Positions 10,987 to 20,686 of a stretch of DNA of 64,000 nt are shown here, one piece after another. Position 1 is the first letter of the stretch. Every line of letters starts with the position of its first letter. The stretch is from positions 1 to 64,000 of the forward strand of contig CANNEK010000007.1 in assembly GCA_947503625.1 (NCBI GenBank). The letters run 5' to 3'. Position numbers and translations under genes: made by a program. This DNA is from an uncultured Kordiimonas sp. (lineage in GTDB: Bacteria > Pseudomonadota > Alphaproteobacteria > Sphingomonadales > Kordiimonadaceae). The notes below the pieces were generated by a model. It was not told the origin of the DNA, did not search any database, and worked only from the letters and a program-made list of their open reading frames with translations.

Positions 10987-11092
10987 TATTGTATCCTTTC
11001 TGTGTGTTTGCCTGTTTTCAGGTACACAAGCGGGAAGCCCGAAATGGGCTTCCCTGTGCAGCCATAGGAATTCGTTCAGTTGTGAAAAGTGG

Positions 11093-13687
11093 CTAGAACC
11101 GATGCCGTAAATTGACACCCATGGTGCGTGGGTTCAGGCGCCAGCCTCTACCGCCTAAAAATTCGGCTGTAACCGCATCTTCGTTGGTCAGATTTGTTGC
11201 AAATATTTCCACGTCGAGGTTGCCGAGGCTTACCCCCGCCCGCATATCGAGCTTGGTGTAATCGCCACTGTCTGCCACGCCATTTCGCAAGTTGCCGGGG
11301 CCACCTGAAATATAGTCACTGATGTACGAAAGGTCGCCACGCCAGAAGGCCGCATTCTCGAATAGAGTAAAGTCATACTGGAGCCCGATAGCGCCATTCC
11401 ATTGTGCTGACTGAGGCAACCGTGTACCGGGCAACAAACCTATGGGTTCATTGCCCTCCTTGAATTCGGCGTCAATGTAGGAGCCTGACAGGTCTAGTTG
11501 CAGGCTATCTGTCAAACTGAAGCGGGTTTCAATCTCTACTCCGCGCGACCGGGCCGCCCCACCGTTGGTTTGAATTGCGCAGGTGCCTTGCGAGTCTACT
11601 TGACGAACCGGCAGACCTGTCCAGTCAACTTGAAAAACAGCCGCGTTCAATACCATGCGACTATCCAGCAGGGTGAATTTACCTCCAAGCTCATAATTGT
11701 CCGTCGTGTCCGACTCAAGGGCTCCCGCTTCGTTGAAAGGAATGCCCAACTCATCATGGATGCCGTCGCCGTTCACATCACATAGAGCTCTTGAGCCATC
11801 AGGGGTGCCTGGGGCTCCCCGGCCCAAACGAAATCCTTGGGAAAAGCTCGCATACAAAAGCACATTGTCATTCGGGGTATAGTCCAGGCCAAACTTGAAG
11901 TTGGTTCCATCCTCGCTGATAGGGAGTTCAAAAGTAGGGTCGATTGCGTTTGCATTTAAGACACCCGTTGCAGATATCCTGCCATTGGTTCGGTCAAAGG
12001 TGAACCAACGGCCGCCTGCAGTTGCCATAAAGTTATCGGAAATCTGGAATTCGAACTGGCCAAATACAGCAAATTGCTCGGCCGTGTCCGTGTCTACTGT
12101 AGTTGACAGATTCGCGGACGCCGGGTCTGCCGTCACGCCAAACGGGTTGTTGATTGCGTCGGGGTTGCCAGTCCAAATCAGTGCACTGGAACGCAGGTAA
12201 TCGATATCCTCGTAAAAAAGGCCGCCAACGAATTGCAACCGACCCTCAAAGTCGGACGCAAATCGGACTTCCTGAGTCCAGCTTTCCCTTGTTTCAAACG
12301 CCTCTTGTGTTGCAACAAAAAAAGGGCTGATGCGAGACGCATCAATATTCTGAAAATACTCTGTATCGATATATGCGGTCGAGGATGTAAAGGTTCCCCA
12401 GTCAAACTCGTAATTCATGACCAGATTTGCCATTTTTGCTTCACTACCCCGGCCTTCCGGATTTGTGCCCAGTCTCTCCACTTCTGACATCAGGGCGGCG
12501 TTGGTGTATCCTCCCAGTGGGATGACCACCTCCCTGAGCCCATGTTCGTCAATCTCCTGAGTTGCAGCCGTCAAGTGTGCGTCAAAGTTGTCTATTGGTT
12601 GCCACAACAAACTGGCGCGAATACCGGTTATGGAAAAACTCCCCGTATCCTGTTCGCGCTGGATATCAAGACCACTGTTCTCGCTTTTGATTCTGATATC
12701 GTCTGTTTCGATTAGGTCTACAAACCCAGCTTCACTTTCGCGGTAGGCAACAATTCTTACAGCGAGTTCCTCGTCTACCAAGGGCACATTCAGTACACCA
12801 GAAATATCGACGTTTTCCGTGCCAGCTCCATCCGTGTGTGAGACACTCATGTTGATTGTCCCACCAGCTTCAGACAGATTTGGCCTGTTGGCGATGTTCC
12901 TAACCGCACCGCCAAGTGCGCCACCTCCGAATAAGGTCCCTTGTGGGCCGCGCAATAATTCAACGCGCTCCATATCGACCAGTTTAAAGTCGATGCTAAA
13001 CGGTGTTTGACCCAAAGGGTTTGTCATTGGTACTTCGCCAAAGTAAGTGGCAACAGTGGCTTGCTCGAACGGCGCAATACCTAGTCCTCTAATAACCAGA
13101 GAGTTTTGGCCTGCTCCCAAATCGAGAAATGTAATGCTTGGCTGGGCATTCAGATAATCCGACATGCTGGTGATGCTTTTGCGAGACAGTTCTTCTGCGC
13201 CCAAAACGGTGATGGATGCTGCCGTGTCTTGAAGGCTTGTGGCTCGTTTTGTTGCAGTTACGACAATCTCTTCAAGAGAGAAGCTCGCATTTTCTGTGCT
13301 GAAAGAGGTGGGTGCGACCTGACGGCTGTTTAATGGAAATCGCGCACCATCGCTATTGGCCTCGCTTTCAGGAACAATCGCAACAGTGTTTTCCCCTTGT
13401 GTTACAAAAGTCAGGCTTGTGCCTTTCAGCAATTCAGAAAGTGCAGTTTGCGCATCTGCCGTTTGTTTGTATCCACCCGTTCTTTTGCCGCGCAAAACAT
13501 CTGCGTCGGCAACGACCTGAACGCCGGTTTGCCGTGAAAACTTGATCAAGGCATCTTCCAGCGACATTGCCGAGATACTGATGGCTACGGTTTCTTCCAA
13601 TGTTGCGGCCGTCGCTGCCTGGTTGACAGTCGCGCCGTATGAAAGTGCGATGATCGCACATCCCGTCATGAATTTATTTTTTGTCAC
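11093..13687 (-). CDS. TonB-dependent receptor with STN signalling domain (FecA-type)
   Basis: The 864-residue protein has a signal peptide (to about ATAAT), an N-terminal secretin/TonB short domain at residues about 35-110 (SLEDALIKFSRQTGVQVVAD), TonB box EEIVVTATKR, a plug with ERVELLRGPQGTLFGGGALG, and a barrel ending in GVNLRHRF. The STN domain contacts a FecR-type anti-sigma factor, and the next genes upstream encode exactly that pair. It is therefore a transducing receptor that induces its own expression when its ligand, probably a ferric siderophore, is bound. Confidence 0.94.
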   Translation of the reverse strand: MTKNKFMTGCAIIALSYGATVNQAATAATLEETVAISISAMSLEDALIKFSRQTGVQVVADADVLRGKRTGGYKQTADAQTALSELLKGTSLTFVTQGENTVAIVPESEANSDGARFPLNSRQVAPTSFSTENASFSLEEIVVTATKRATSLQDTAASITVLGAEELSRKSITSMSDYLNAQPSITFLDLGAGQNSLVIRGLGIAPFEQATVATYFGEVPMTNPLGQTPFSIDFKLVDMERVELLRGPQGTLFGGGALGGAVRNIANRPNLSEAGGTINMSVSHTDGAGTENVDISGVLNVPLVDEELAVRIVAYRESEAGFVDLIETDDIRIKSENSGLDIQREQDTGSFSITGIRASLLWQPIDNFDAHLTAATQEIDEHGLREVVIPLGGYTNAALMSEVERLGTNPEGRGSEAKMANLVMNYEFDWGTFTSSTAYIDTEYFQNIDASRISPFFVATQEAFETRESWTQEVRFASDFEGRLQFVGGLFYEDIDYLRSSALIWTGNPDAINNPFGVTADPASANLSTTVDTDTAEQFAVFGQFEFQISDNFMATAGGRWFTFDRTNGRISATGVLNANAIDPTFELPISEDGTNFKFGLDYTPNDNVLLYASFSQGFRLGRGAPGTPDGSRALCDVNGDGIHDELGIPFNEAGALESDTTDNYELGGKFTLLDSRMVLNAAVFQVDWTGLPVRQVDSQGTCAIQTNGGAARSRGVEIETRFSLTDSLQLDLSGSYIDAEFKEGNEPIGLLPGTRLPQSAQWNGAIGLQYDFTLFENAAFWRGDLSYISDYISGGPGNLRNGVADSGDYTKLDMRAGVSLGNLDVEIFATNLTNEDAVTAEFLGGRGWRLNPRTMGVNLRHRF

Positions 13688-13809
13688 CGTGGTGTTCCCC
13701 TATGTTTCCCGTTCCAGTGTGTGGATCCCCATTTCTTGCCGGGGAGTTGGTCCTGAAACGCGCGGGCTACGCGAAACGGAAACAATTGGATAAAATAATC
13801 CGCTACGAA

Positions 13810-15009
13810 TTATTCGGATGACCGGGCACGAATGCGAATGGTGCCCCCGGGCTGATTATCAATTTCAACCGGAAACACCATCGCCAGTCCCATGGCCCAG
13901 TCCTCTATGGCGTCCGGCGAAATCACGCCAGAGTAGGACAGTTGGCCAACCGCTGGGTCCGCATACTCAATGCGGCCGGGCGTGTAACGGTTTATGTCGG
14001 CGATCACATATTGCAGAGGCTCCGCCCTGTAGACCAACCGGTGGTCCTGCCAGGAAACGTCAAGCGCTGGTACAATCGTCATTGGCGTTGCAACATTGTT
14101 GTGTCGAGCAATTGTGAAAGCAGACCCTGCCTCGACCCTTACCGCGGACCCATCAGGGTGCGGACGCGAATGCGACTGGAGTGCGCTGTCTTTAACGCCT
14201 ATTGTTGCGGGTCGTACATCAACCTTGCCTTCGGTGACCGTGACAACCACACGGTTACTGGCCAGGCGAACATTAAAAGCAGTGCCAACTGCAGTTACGT
14301 CCCCGAGAGGGGTTGAGACAACAAATGGGCGTTCAGGGTCAGGTGCAACATCAAAGTATGCCTCGCCGCTGGTTAGGTCGACCCGCCTCTCTTTCTGTGA
14401 AAAATCGACGGATATCTGGCTGGCGGCACCGACAGCAACGTCAGTGCCGTCGAACAGGTTGGCAGTGCGGTGTTCTGCTTTTGCCGTGGAAATAGTGGCA
14501 ACGATCTGCCGACCGGTGTCTTGATAATTTGTCGTTTCCTCTGTCGTGTCGCCCGTGAGTAACGGCAGTGAAACCGCGAGTGCAAACAGCAATGCGGCGC
14601 CGGCCGTTGCGGCGGCAACTGCCGTCCGTATTGGTCCGCGGCGAAGCAGACCCGAAGCACTGTTTGTAAAGTGTTGTGGTTGTGACGGAGTATCGGCAAT
14701 AGCCGTATCGGCCCTGGCGTGTTGGGAGAAAGCTATGGGTGTCTCGCCCATATAGGTGTCGCTGGCGATTTCAGCTAAAGTGGGCTCCAGGCCATCCAGA
14801 TCAATTTTTGCTGCAACCTGCCAGGTTTTCTCCACCCTTTCATAGGCACGTGAATGGTCCGGTGATTGCGCAAGCCAGTTTTGCCATTCAGCAATTTCTT
14901 CAATACTGACGTCATCATCGCGCAATCGAACCAGCCAGGCGCGCGCGGTTTCAGTCACGGTTAATTGGGCTTCATTGGCCAAGTGAGAGTGTCTTTTATC
15001 CAATTCCAT
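13810..15009 (-). CDS. FecR-family anti-sigma/signal relay protein
   Basis: The 399-residue inner-membrane protein has an N-terminal DUF4880 region (EIAEWQNWLAQSPDHSRAYE), one membrane segment at about residues 130-150 (AVAAATAGAALLFALAVSLP), a FecR domain (DLTSGEAYFDVAPDPERPF) and a C-terminal domain that contacts the receptor STN domain. It begins two bases after the sigma factor gene ends, so the two are coupled. By family knowledge it relays ligand occupancy from the receptor to the ECF sigma factor. Confidence 0.92.
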   Translation of the reverse strand: MELDKRHSHLANEAQLTVTETARAWLVRLRDDDVSIEEIAEWQNWLAQSPDHSRAYERVEKTWQVAAKIDLDGLEPTLAEIASDTYMGETPIAFSQHARADTAIADTPSQPQHFTNSASGLLRRGPIRTAVAAATAGAALLFALAVSLPLLTGDTTEETTNYQDTGRQIVATISTAKAEHRTANLFDGTDVAVGAASQISVDFSQKERRVDLTSGEAYFDVAPDPERPFVVSTPLGDVTAVGTAFNVRLASNRVVVTVTEGKVDVRPATIGVKDSALQSHSRPHPDGSAVRVEAGSAFTIARHNNVATPMTIVPALDVSWQDHRLVYRAEPLQYVIADINRYTPGRIEYADPAVGQLSYSGVISPDAIEDWAMGLAMVFPVEIDNQPGGTIRIRARSSE

Positions 15010-15011
15010 AC

Positions 15012-15611
15012 TTATTCCCGCTCTCCATGTTGCTGTTGGAGACGAAGTTCCAGATGTTCAAGCGAGCGGCGGAGATAGTTGCGAATTGTGCGATCGCTGA
15101 GCGCCATGTGAAGGCCGATGCGGCTACTCGACCAGCCGTTCCTGCTAAGCAGAAATGCCTGCCGACATTTGGGTGGAAGTTCAGAAACCGCTTTTTTGAC
15201 AATTTCCAGCTCTTGCCGTCCTGAAGCGCTTACTTCCTGGTTGGCTGGTGTAGTTAGATCAAAGAGAACTGTTTCTTTCGCCCCTCTGTCGCGGGTTTGT
15301 TGGCGGCGAACGTGGTCGATCGCCAGATTTGCGGCTATTTTGTACAAGTAGGCCTTTAGAAAGTTGAGTTCTTCGGGCCTGTCCAGTTGCAAAAGTTTGA
15401 CGTAGGCTTCCTGTGCTACATCGCGGGCGTCTTGCTCAGTGGGTAATCGCATTCGCAGGAAACCAACAAGCGCCTTGTTGTGCTCTCGAAACAAGTCTTC
15501 GATCAGACTTTGATGACCGTCTACAGCAGCCTTGCAGCCATCCAGTACTTCCAAGCCCGGGTTGGCCTCATCACGTGTTTTCTCTTTTGGGTTTCGCTTC
15601 AGGAAGTTCAT
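15012..15611 (-). CDS. ECF sigma factor (FecI-like)
   Basis: The 199-residue protein has a sigma-70 region 2 (QDARDVAQEAYVKLLQLDRP and NFLKAYLYKIAANLAIDHVR) and region 4 (ELPPKCRQAFLLSRNGWSSS). It is the first gene of the sigma-FecR-receptor-esterase series and would direct RNA polymerase to the receptor promoter, probably in the 122-base gap at 13688-13809. I could not place a convincing ECF promoter there. Confidence 0.92.
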   Translation of the reverse strand: MNFLKRNPKEKTRDEANPGLEVLDGCKAAVDGHQSLIEDLFREHNKALVGFLRMRLPTEQDARDVAQEAYVKLLQLDRPEELNFLKAYLYKIAANLAIDHVRRQQTRDRGAKETVLFDLTTPANQEVSASGRQELEIVKKAVSELPPKCRQAFLLSRNGWSSSRIGLHMALSDRTIRNYLRRSLEHLELRLQQQHGERE

Positions 15612-16080
15612 TTTCTACTGCCGCCTCCCTTCAAAGGGTATGGGGAGTGAGCAAATTTAAGCAATTAAAAACAAGCTGTTGATGTCATTTGGTTGTCCAA
15701 GCGTGGCCTAAAAGGCGCGCTTTAGGCTCCAGCTATCCTTTTTTTTGAAAATGATTCCGGACCGTTCATCTGAAACGTTACAGGTCTAATGTACCGCGTT
15801 TTTTTACCCATAAGGTTCGCGGTCACCGCGCATTTTGAATACCTGATATTGGCGATGTGGTCCTTCCTGATTCTTTTTAACGAAGTAGTTGTTATCTTTC
15901 TTTTCTGACGGTTTCTTTCCAACGGACATCCATTGCAAAGTGGTAGAAAGCAGCAAGCGGTGTCGTGGGCGAAAGCAGCGCTTTCTGGAAAGTTGACCGC
16001 AAAAAAGGGCAGAGTTTCATAGTTGATAACTGAGATGATTGCCGATCCCATTTGTTATATTTCAATTGACCTCTTGATAA
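15612..16080. other. Intergenic region with short terminator-like hairpin
   Basis: This gap separates the divergent sigma factor and TetR genes. GCCTAAA-aggcgcgc-TTTAGGC (about 15705-15726) forms a 7-bp stem, followed by a T8 run at 15738. A 109-codon minus-strand frame (15722-16051) has no recognisable protein and a lopsided composition, so it is not called. Confidence 0.4.
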
Positions 16081-16127
16081 ATTAGGGCAATCATCCTATA
16101 TATTCAACATTAGGACAATTATCCCAA
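16081..16127 (+). promoter_or_regulatory. Paired operator-like repeats before the TetR gene
   Basis: Two similar 19-bp sequences, ATTAGGGCAATCATCCTAT (16081-16099) and ATTAGGACAATTATCCCAA (16109-16127), lie 28 bp apart just upstream of the TetR start. Each is partly palindromic (AGG...CCT). They are likely autoregulatory binding sites for the TetR protein. Confidence 0.55.
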
Positions 16128-16143
16128 TACTGAAGGTGTTTTC

Positions 16144-16752
16144 ATGAAGGCCCGGACAACACGCGATCACATAGTCGAAGCTGCAGATCATCTATTCTAT
16201 CAACGAGGCTTTGATCATACCTCGTTTACTGACATTGCAGATGTCGTTCAGATTTCGCGCGGCAATTTCTATTATCACTTCAAAACCAAAGATGAAATTC
16301 TTGATGCTGTTATTGGCAAGCGGCTAGCCGACAGGCGAGAGATGCTTGTACAGTGGGAACTTGAAGGGGAGTCTCCCGCAGATCGTATTCGCAGCTTCAT
16401 TAATATTTTGATCGTGAATAAAGAAAAAATAAAAAGGTATGGCTGCCCGATCGGTACGTTAAGTGCAGAACTTGCAAAGCTGAATCATAGTGCCCAGAAC
16501 GAGGCAAACAGACTGTTCACTTTGTTTCGGACGTGGCTTCGTAGGCAATTTTCCTTGTTGGGCCGCAAAGCAGATGCTGATGCGCTCGCAATGCATGTCC
16601 TCGCACATAGCCAGGGCGTGGCAACATTGGCAAACGCCTTTAATGACGAAAAATTCATCAAGAAAGAAGTAAAACAAATTGGCAGTTGGTTGGCTGAAAT
16701 TGAATGTCAGAACACTGAACCACAGAGCCAATCAGCCGCACTGAAAAATTAG
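16144..16752 (+). CDS. TetR/AcrR-family transcriptional regulator
   Basis: The 202-residue protein has an N-terminal TetR helix-turn-helix at residues about 8-55 (GFDHTSFTDIADVVQISRGN FYYHF-type signature) and an all-helical ligand domain. An AAGG site lies before the ATG. The YciI-like gene follows 12 bases later, so the two probably share a transcript controlled by the paired repeats upstream. The inducer is unknown. Confidence 0.93.
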   Translation: MKARTTRDHIVEAADHLFYQRGFDHTSFTDIADVVQISRGNFYYHFKTKDEILDAVIGKRLADRREMLVQWELEGESPADRIRSFINILIVNKEKIKRYGCPIGTLSAELAKLNHSAQNEANRLFTLFRTWLRRQFSLLGRKADADALAMHVLAHSQGVATLANAFNDEKFIKKEVKQIGSWLAEIECQNTEPQSQSAALKN

Positions 16753-16764
16753 AAAGAACAATCA

Positions 16765-17052
16765 ATGTTTATCATACTACTTAAATTCTCTGACAACAAA
16801 AGCCAGGCCAATCAGTTTATGGAAGGTCACAAAGAATGGATTAAGCGAGGATTCGATGGCGGTATATTTTTAATGACTGGCAGCCTACAACCTAAATTGG
16901 GTGGTGTAGTTTTAGCGCACAACACCTCTTTGGCAGACTTGGAAAGCCGGGTGGCTGATGATCCGTTTGTTGCTGAAAATGTTGTAAAACCGGAAATTCT
17001 TGAAGTCACTCCTTCAAGGGTCAACGATCAGCTAACAACTCTTCTAGGCTGA
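16765..17052 (+). CDS. YciI-like protein
   Basis: The 95-residue protein matches the YCII-related ferredoxin-like fold. It begins MFIILLKF, has the central GGIFLMTGSLQP segment and the family's DDPFVAENVV helix near residue 70. Members are small dimeric enzymes or binding proteins, some with chlorohydrolase-like activity, but most have no known reaction. It lies between the TetR regulator and Tag. Confidence 0.85.
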   Translation: MFIILLKFSDNKSQANQFMEGHKEWIKRGFDGGIFLMTGSLQPKLGGVVLAHNTSLADLESRVADDPFVAENVVKPEILEVTPSRVNDQLTTLLG

Positions 17053-17072
17053 GTATATGGCAATTTTGTGAT

Positions 17073-17696
17073 ATGAAGAAGGATTTGAGTAGAACCATTA
17101 TAGCTTCTGACGGTCAAGCTCGCTGTCGCTGGTGCGGCGCCGCACCGGAATTTCTCGATTACCATGATATGGAATGGGGTTTTCCGGTAAATGATGACCG
17201 GCATCTATTTGAAAAGCTCAGCCTTGAAAGTTTCCAGTCAGGCCTTAGTTGGCGTACGATCCTCCTCAAACGAGAGAATTTTCGTGCGGCATTCCTGAAT
17301 TTCGACTTCAACAAGATTGCTCATTTCACACAGCGTGATGTTGACCGTTTGCTTGTAGACGATGGTATTGTTCGCCATCGTGGCAAGATCGAAGCTGTCA
17401 TCAACAATTCACGTCGGGCCTGCGAAATTGTCCAAAAGGAAGGTTCTCTGGCAGCCTTGATCTGGCGGTTCGAGCCTAATAGAGATCAGCTTTTAGAACC
17501 TCAAACAGCAACGACTTCGATTGAATCCATTGCTCTGTCGAAGGAGCTTAAAAACAGGGGTTGGAAGTTCGTCGGACCAACCACAGTTTATGCGTTTATG
17601 CAGGCGATGGGATTGGTTAATGATCATGTTAAGGGGTGTGTGGTTCGGGCTAGAGTTGAGCAAGCTAGGGAAATATTCAAGCGGCCGACGAGCTAA
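17073..17696 (+). CDS. tag: DNA-3-methyladenine glycosylase I
   Basis: The 207-residue protein excises 3-methyladenine from alkylated DNA. The zinc-snap ligands are visible: Cys in RCRWCG, His in YHDMEWG, His in NDHVKG and Cys in KGC. The substrate-pocket segment LESFQSGLSWRTILLKRE is conserved. Downstream of TetR and YciI it forms a small alkylation or electrophile-stress group; this grouping is inferred from spacing only. Confidence 0.94.
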   Translation: MKKDLSRTIIASDGQARCRWCGAAPEFLDYHDMEWGFPVNDDRHLFEKLSLESFQSGLSWRTILLKRENFRAAFLNFDFNKIAHFTQRDVDRLLVDDGIVRHRGKIEAVINNSRRACEIVQKEGSLAALIWRFEPNRDQLLEPQTATTSIESIALSKELKNRGWKFVGPTTVYAFMQAMGLVNDHVKGCVVRARVEQAREIFKRPTS

Positions 17697-18286
17697 GCAC
17701 TTTTTGGTTTAGCTCGGCCTTTACCCATCAAACCATCACAAAATCTGGCATTGCAGGCAGGACCTCGGCTATCAGTTCGGTGGGATAGCGCGATAATATA
17801 ATCGGTGGCGGGAACGGTAATGCGGACACGCTCGACTGTGCAGAGACCGAAGGCCTTGTCTTGCTAACCTGTTTGTGACTGCGATGTTTGATGGTGGGGA
17901 GGCGGCGCTGACCATCAGTATACACGGCACCATCGTGCTTGAGAGCATCGACCAAATCGAGCTGCAAACTATCTTCGATAATGAGCAGATTGTAGTTTAA
18001 CAAAAGCTAGAATGATCAAAGTGTGCAGAAATTGCCCTGCAGAGGTCTAGTGCCTCAATAGGGTCTAAAACCTGAGAATAGCTGCTCATAGGCCTTAAAA
18101 TGAGTTTTTAGATAATCAAAGTTAGCACACTTTCTATCACATTAGTTTTCTGAAAAGTCTATTAGTCAGTAATATCAATAACTTAATAACCTATCAATCA
18201 GGCCCATTACCCAATCGGAATGAGCGCATCTGTGATTGCCCTGTTCAACTTCGGGTAAGCGCAACGATGCGCGGAATTAAAACAGT
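17697..18286. other. Decayed intergenic region at segment II/III junction
   Basis: No intact gene is seen. On the plus strand 17790-17850 reads as DNIIGGGNGNADTLD and 17880-18000 (another frame) as a beta-rich stretch ending IELQTIFDNEQIVV. This could be the shifted remnant of a calcium-binding RTX-like C-terminus, but that is a weak reading. From about 18096 the sequence GCCTTAAAATGAGTTTTTAG matches the start of the conserved block found before the tRNA-fMet fragments. Confidence 0.4.
18191..18211 (+). other. Truncated tRNA-fMet attachment remnant (site 2)
   Basis: CTATCAATCAGGCCCATTACC aligns with CTATCAATCAGGCTCATAACC at 8447 and then diverges, so the T-arm and acceptor are lost. With the TTAAAATGAGTTTT block about 90 bp upstream, it marks a decayed segment junction. 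Confidence 0.55.
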
Positions 18287-18973
18287 TTACTCGTTATCGA
18301 TGCGCATATTCCGCAAAACCCACCTGATATGGCTGGTGAACATAATGACGGCTGAATGGGCATCCCCAGACAGAATCGTTTCATGAATCAGCCGATAGTT
18401 GAGGATATACTGATCCCAGTGATTGCCGGGGACCAATTCCGCCAATAACAACGTGTAAAACCGGATGTATGGTCGGCGGTAGAAAAACTCGACGAACCCG
18501 TTGCCGGAAATTTCGTTCAAAATAATATGGTAGGTATAGAGCGCGTTGACGAAATCGCTGGCGTTCCTGCGCGCGTAGGCGTCCTCAATTTTTTCGAACT
18601 GCTCAACAACGGTAGAGCGCAGGCTCAGGTCTCTCATTTTTGACGTAGCCAGCCTGACACCCAAAACGCACATGGCTTCGGTGAACTCAAGGAAGTCTAT
18701 GCGCTCATCAACACTAAGGCGTCTGATCCTGGCACCTTTGTTGGCAATAAGCTCAACAACTCCCTCGCCGGCAAGCATATGCAAGGCCTCGCGCACGGGC
18801 GCCCGACTGACATTATATTCTTCTGCCACATCGGCCGCAATCAGCCGCTGTCCCTGTACGTAGCGCCCATGCATGACACCGTCTATGATGGCGTCCACCA
18901 CGAAATCGACCAGAGATGCCGTTGTCTGTGGCGGTGTTTCATTTTCTTGTTTATCTTCAGATTTTTCAGTCAT
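18287..18973 (-). CDS. GntR-family regulator (FCD/FadR subfamily)
   Basis: The 228-residue protein has an N-terminal winged helix (GQRLIAADVAEEYNVSRAPV and LHMLAGEGVVELIANKGARI) and a helical FCD ligand domain with the usual scattered Arg/His ligands. It is divergent from the FAD oxidase gene and lies next to the palindrome TTGTATACAA at 19050-19059. This is the classic operator shape of the subfamily. Similar sites at 23037 and 24663 suggest it controls the whole of segment III, most likely as a repressor released by an aromatic or carboxylic-acid inducer. Confidence 0.92.
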   Translation of the reverse strand: MTEKSEDKQENETPPQTTASLVDFVVDAIIDGVMHGRYVQGQRLIAADVAEEYNVSRAPVREALHMLAGEGVVELIANKGARIRRLSVDERIDFLEFTEAMCVLGVRLATSKMRDLSLRSTVVEQFEKIEDAYARRNASDFVNALYTYHIILNEISGNGFVEFFYRRPYIRFYTLLLAELVPGNHWDQYILNYRLIHETILSGDAHSAVIMFTSHIRWVLRNMRIDNE

Positions 18974-19049
18974 GAGTATTGCTTAACTCAAACGTTGAAG
19001 ATGGCCAAGGGAAAGTTGTAAAGATAGCAGCTTGTTTTTGAATAAAAAA

Positions 19050-19059
19050 TTGTATACAA
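19050..19059. promoter_or_regulatory. GntR operator palindrome TTGTATACAA (site A)
   Basis: A perfect 10-bp palindrome lies 22 bases before the oxidase start, in the divergent promoter shared with the GntR gene. It fits the T-N-GT-N-AC-N-A pattern of FCD-type GntR proteins. Confidence 0.75.
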
Positions 19060-19080
19060 AAATGCATGAAAGGAATTTTC

Positions 19081-20667
19081 ATGCCAGAAACCCCCATGAC
19101 CGATCAAGTTATCAAGCAGCTACAACAGATTGTTGGTTCGGAAAATGTCTTGTTGAAAGAGGATGACCGGACATTCTTTTCAACAGACCTGAGTTGGAGG
19201 CCAACGGAAGTGGCCGCAGCTGTCATTCAGCCAGAAACAGTCGACCAGCTTGCTGACGCCGTCGGTGTCGCAACGCGTAATGGCGTGGCTGTTGTTCCCA
19301 GAGGTGGTGGCATGTCTTACACCAGCGGCTACTCGCCCGAGAAACCCGACAGCATATTGATTGACATGCGTCAGATGAATCGGGTGTTGGAGATAAACAC
19401 CGACGACATGTATGTTATTGTTGAAACTGGTTGCACATGGAAAGACCTGTATGAAGCCCTTGCACCGCACGGCGTGCAGACGCCCTATTGGGGGCCTCTT
19501 TCGGGCGCCTATGCTACTGTTGGCGGTGCTTTGTCGCAAAACAGCCTGTTTCACGGCTCTGGCACGGGGGGCACAGCTGCAGAAACCGTTGTCGGATTGA
19601 AAGTTGTTTTGGCAGATGGGTCCGTAATGACAACGGGGTCATGGGCCCACAAAACTTCCAATCCGTTCTGGCGTCACTTTGGGCCGGATGTAACTGGGCT
19701 GTTCACTGCCGATACGGGAGCGATGGGTGTGAAAGCGGTCGCGTCCCTGAGGTTGATGAAAACGCCTCAGCATACCGGGTATCTCTCCTATAAATTCGAC
19801 ACGCTAGAGGCAATGCTGAGCGCCCAGGTCAAAATAGCTCGCATGGGTATTAGTTCCGAGTGCTACGGGTTTGACCCCTACTACAATGGCGGATTTGAAA
19901 AGCAAGGCATTACCTTTGAGGAAGGCCTTTCTGTTGTCGGGAAAATCGCCAGAAAAGGCGGACTGAAAGGCCTCAAGCAAGCTGCCAAGGTGGCTATGGG
20001 CGGAAAACGCATACTGAAAAATGTGCCCTATTCCTTGCACATGACGCTTGATGGGCACACCGAACGAGTGGCTGCTGAACACACGGATATCGCAGCAGAC
20101 ATCTGTACATCCGAGGGCGGGCTTGAGATGGCCAACTCAATACCGACAGTGTTCCGGGGTGCTCCGTTTGGTGGCGTCCGGACGATATTGCTGGGATCAG
20201 ATGGCGAGATATGGATTCCGGTCCATGGTTACTTCCCGCTTTCTCGGGCGATAACTGCGGCGCAGGCGACAGAAAAATTCCTTGAGGAACGGCGGCCCTT
20301 GATGGATAAATGGGGTATCAAGACATCTTACCTGACGTGTTTTTCCGGCCCTGAGTTTGTGATTGAGCCTAGTTTCTACTGGCATGACGAGCTGGGAGAA
20401 TTCAGGCTTTCGTTGATTGAGCCGGAGTTTGCAGAAAAATGGAAATCAATCCCTGCGGATATTGAAAAACGCAAAGTCGCGCTGCAGCTTCGAGACGAAT
20501 TACGCGACCTCTTTGATGAGCTCGGCGGCCTGCATCTGCAGATCGGAAAATACTATCCCTACAAGGATATCATGAACAACGAGGCCTTGCCGAGGGTGAT
20601 GGAGGGCGTGAAATCCGCGCTTGACCCTGATCGCTTGATGAACCCGGGAGCGCTTGGTCTCCGCTAA
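19081..20667 (+). CDS. FAD-dependent oxidase/dehydrogenase of the VAO/PCMH fold
   Basis: The enzyme of about 528 residues resembles vanillyl-alcohol oxidase and p-cresol methylhydroxylase flavoproteins. An FAD_binding_4 domain with VVPRGGGMSYTSGY and GALSQNSLFHGSGTGGTAAE is followed by a C-terminal substrate cap. It would oxidise a phenolic or alcohol substrate using bound FAD. The ATG at 19081 is preferred over 19066 because AAAGGA then lies at correct spacing. It opens the main catabolic operon of segment III under operator site A and is followed by a cupin gene 19 bases later. Confidence 0.87.
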   Translation: MPETPMTDQVIKQLQQIVGSENVLLKEDDRTFFSTDLSWRPTEVAAAVIQPETVDQLADAVGVATRNGVAVVPRGGGMSYTSGYSPEKPDSILIDMRQMNRVLEINTDDMYVIVETGCTWKDLYEALAPHGVQTPYWGPLSGAYATVGGALSQNSLFHGSGTGGTAAETVVGLKVVLADGSVMTTGSWAHKTSNPFWRHFGPDVTGLFTADTGAMGVKAVASLRLMKTPQHTGYLSYKFDTLEAMLSAQVKIARMGISSECYGFDPYYNGGFEKQGITFEEGLSVVGKIARKGGLKGLKQAAKVAMGGKRILKNVPYSLHMTLDGHTERVAAEHTDIAADICTSEGGLEMANSIPTVFRGAPFGGVRTILLGSDGEIWIPVHGYFPLSRAITAAQATEKFLEERRPLMDKWGIKTSYLTCFSGPEFVIEPSFYWHDELGEFRLSLIEPEFAEKWKSIPADIEKRKVALQLRDELRDLFDELGGLHLQIGKYYPYKDIMNNEALPRVMEGVKSALDPDRLMNPGALGLR

Positions 20668-20686
20668 ACCTGAAAGGAAGTGTAGC

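Noticed and set aside
15722-16051. 109-codon minus-strand frame
   Set aside because: It has no ribosome site or family match and lies in an AT-rich promoter gap.
17728-18003. 91-codon minus-strand frame
   Set aside because: It has low-complexity composition, and the opposite strand gives the more protein-like but broken reading described as a possible RTX-like remnant.
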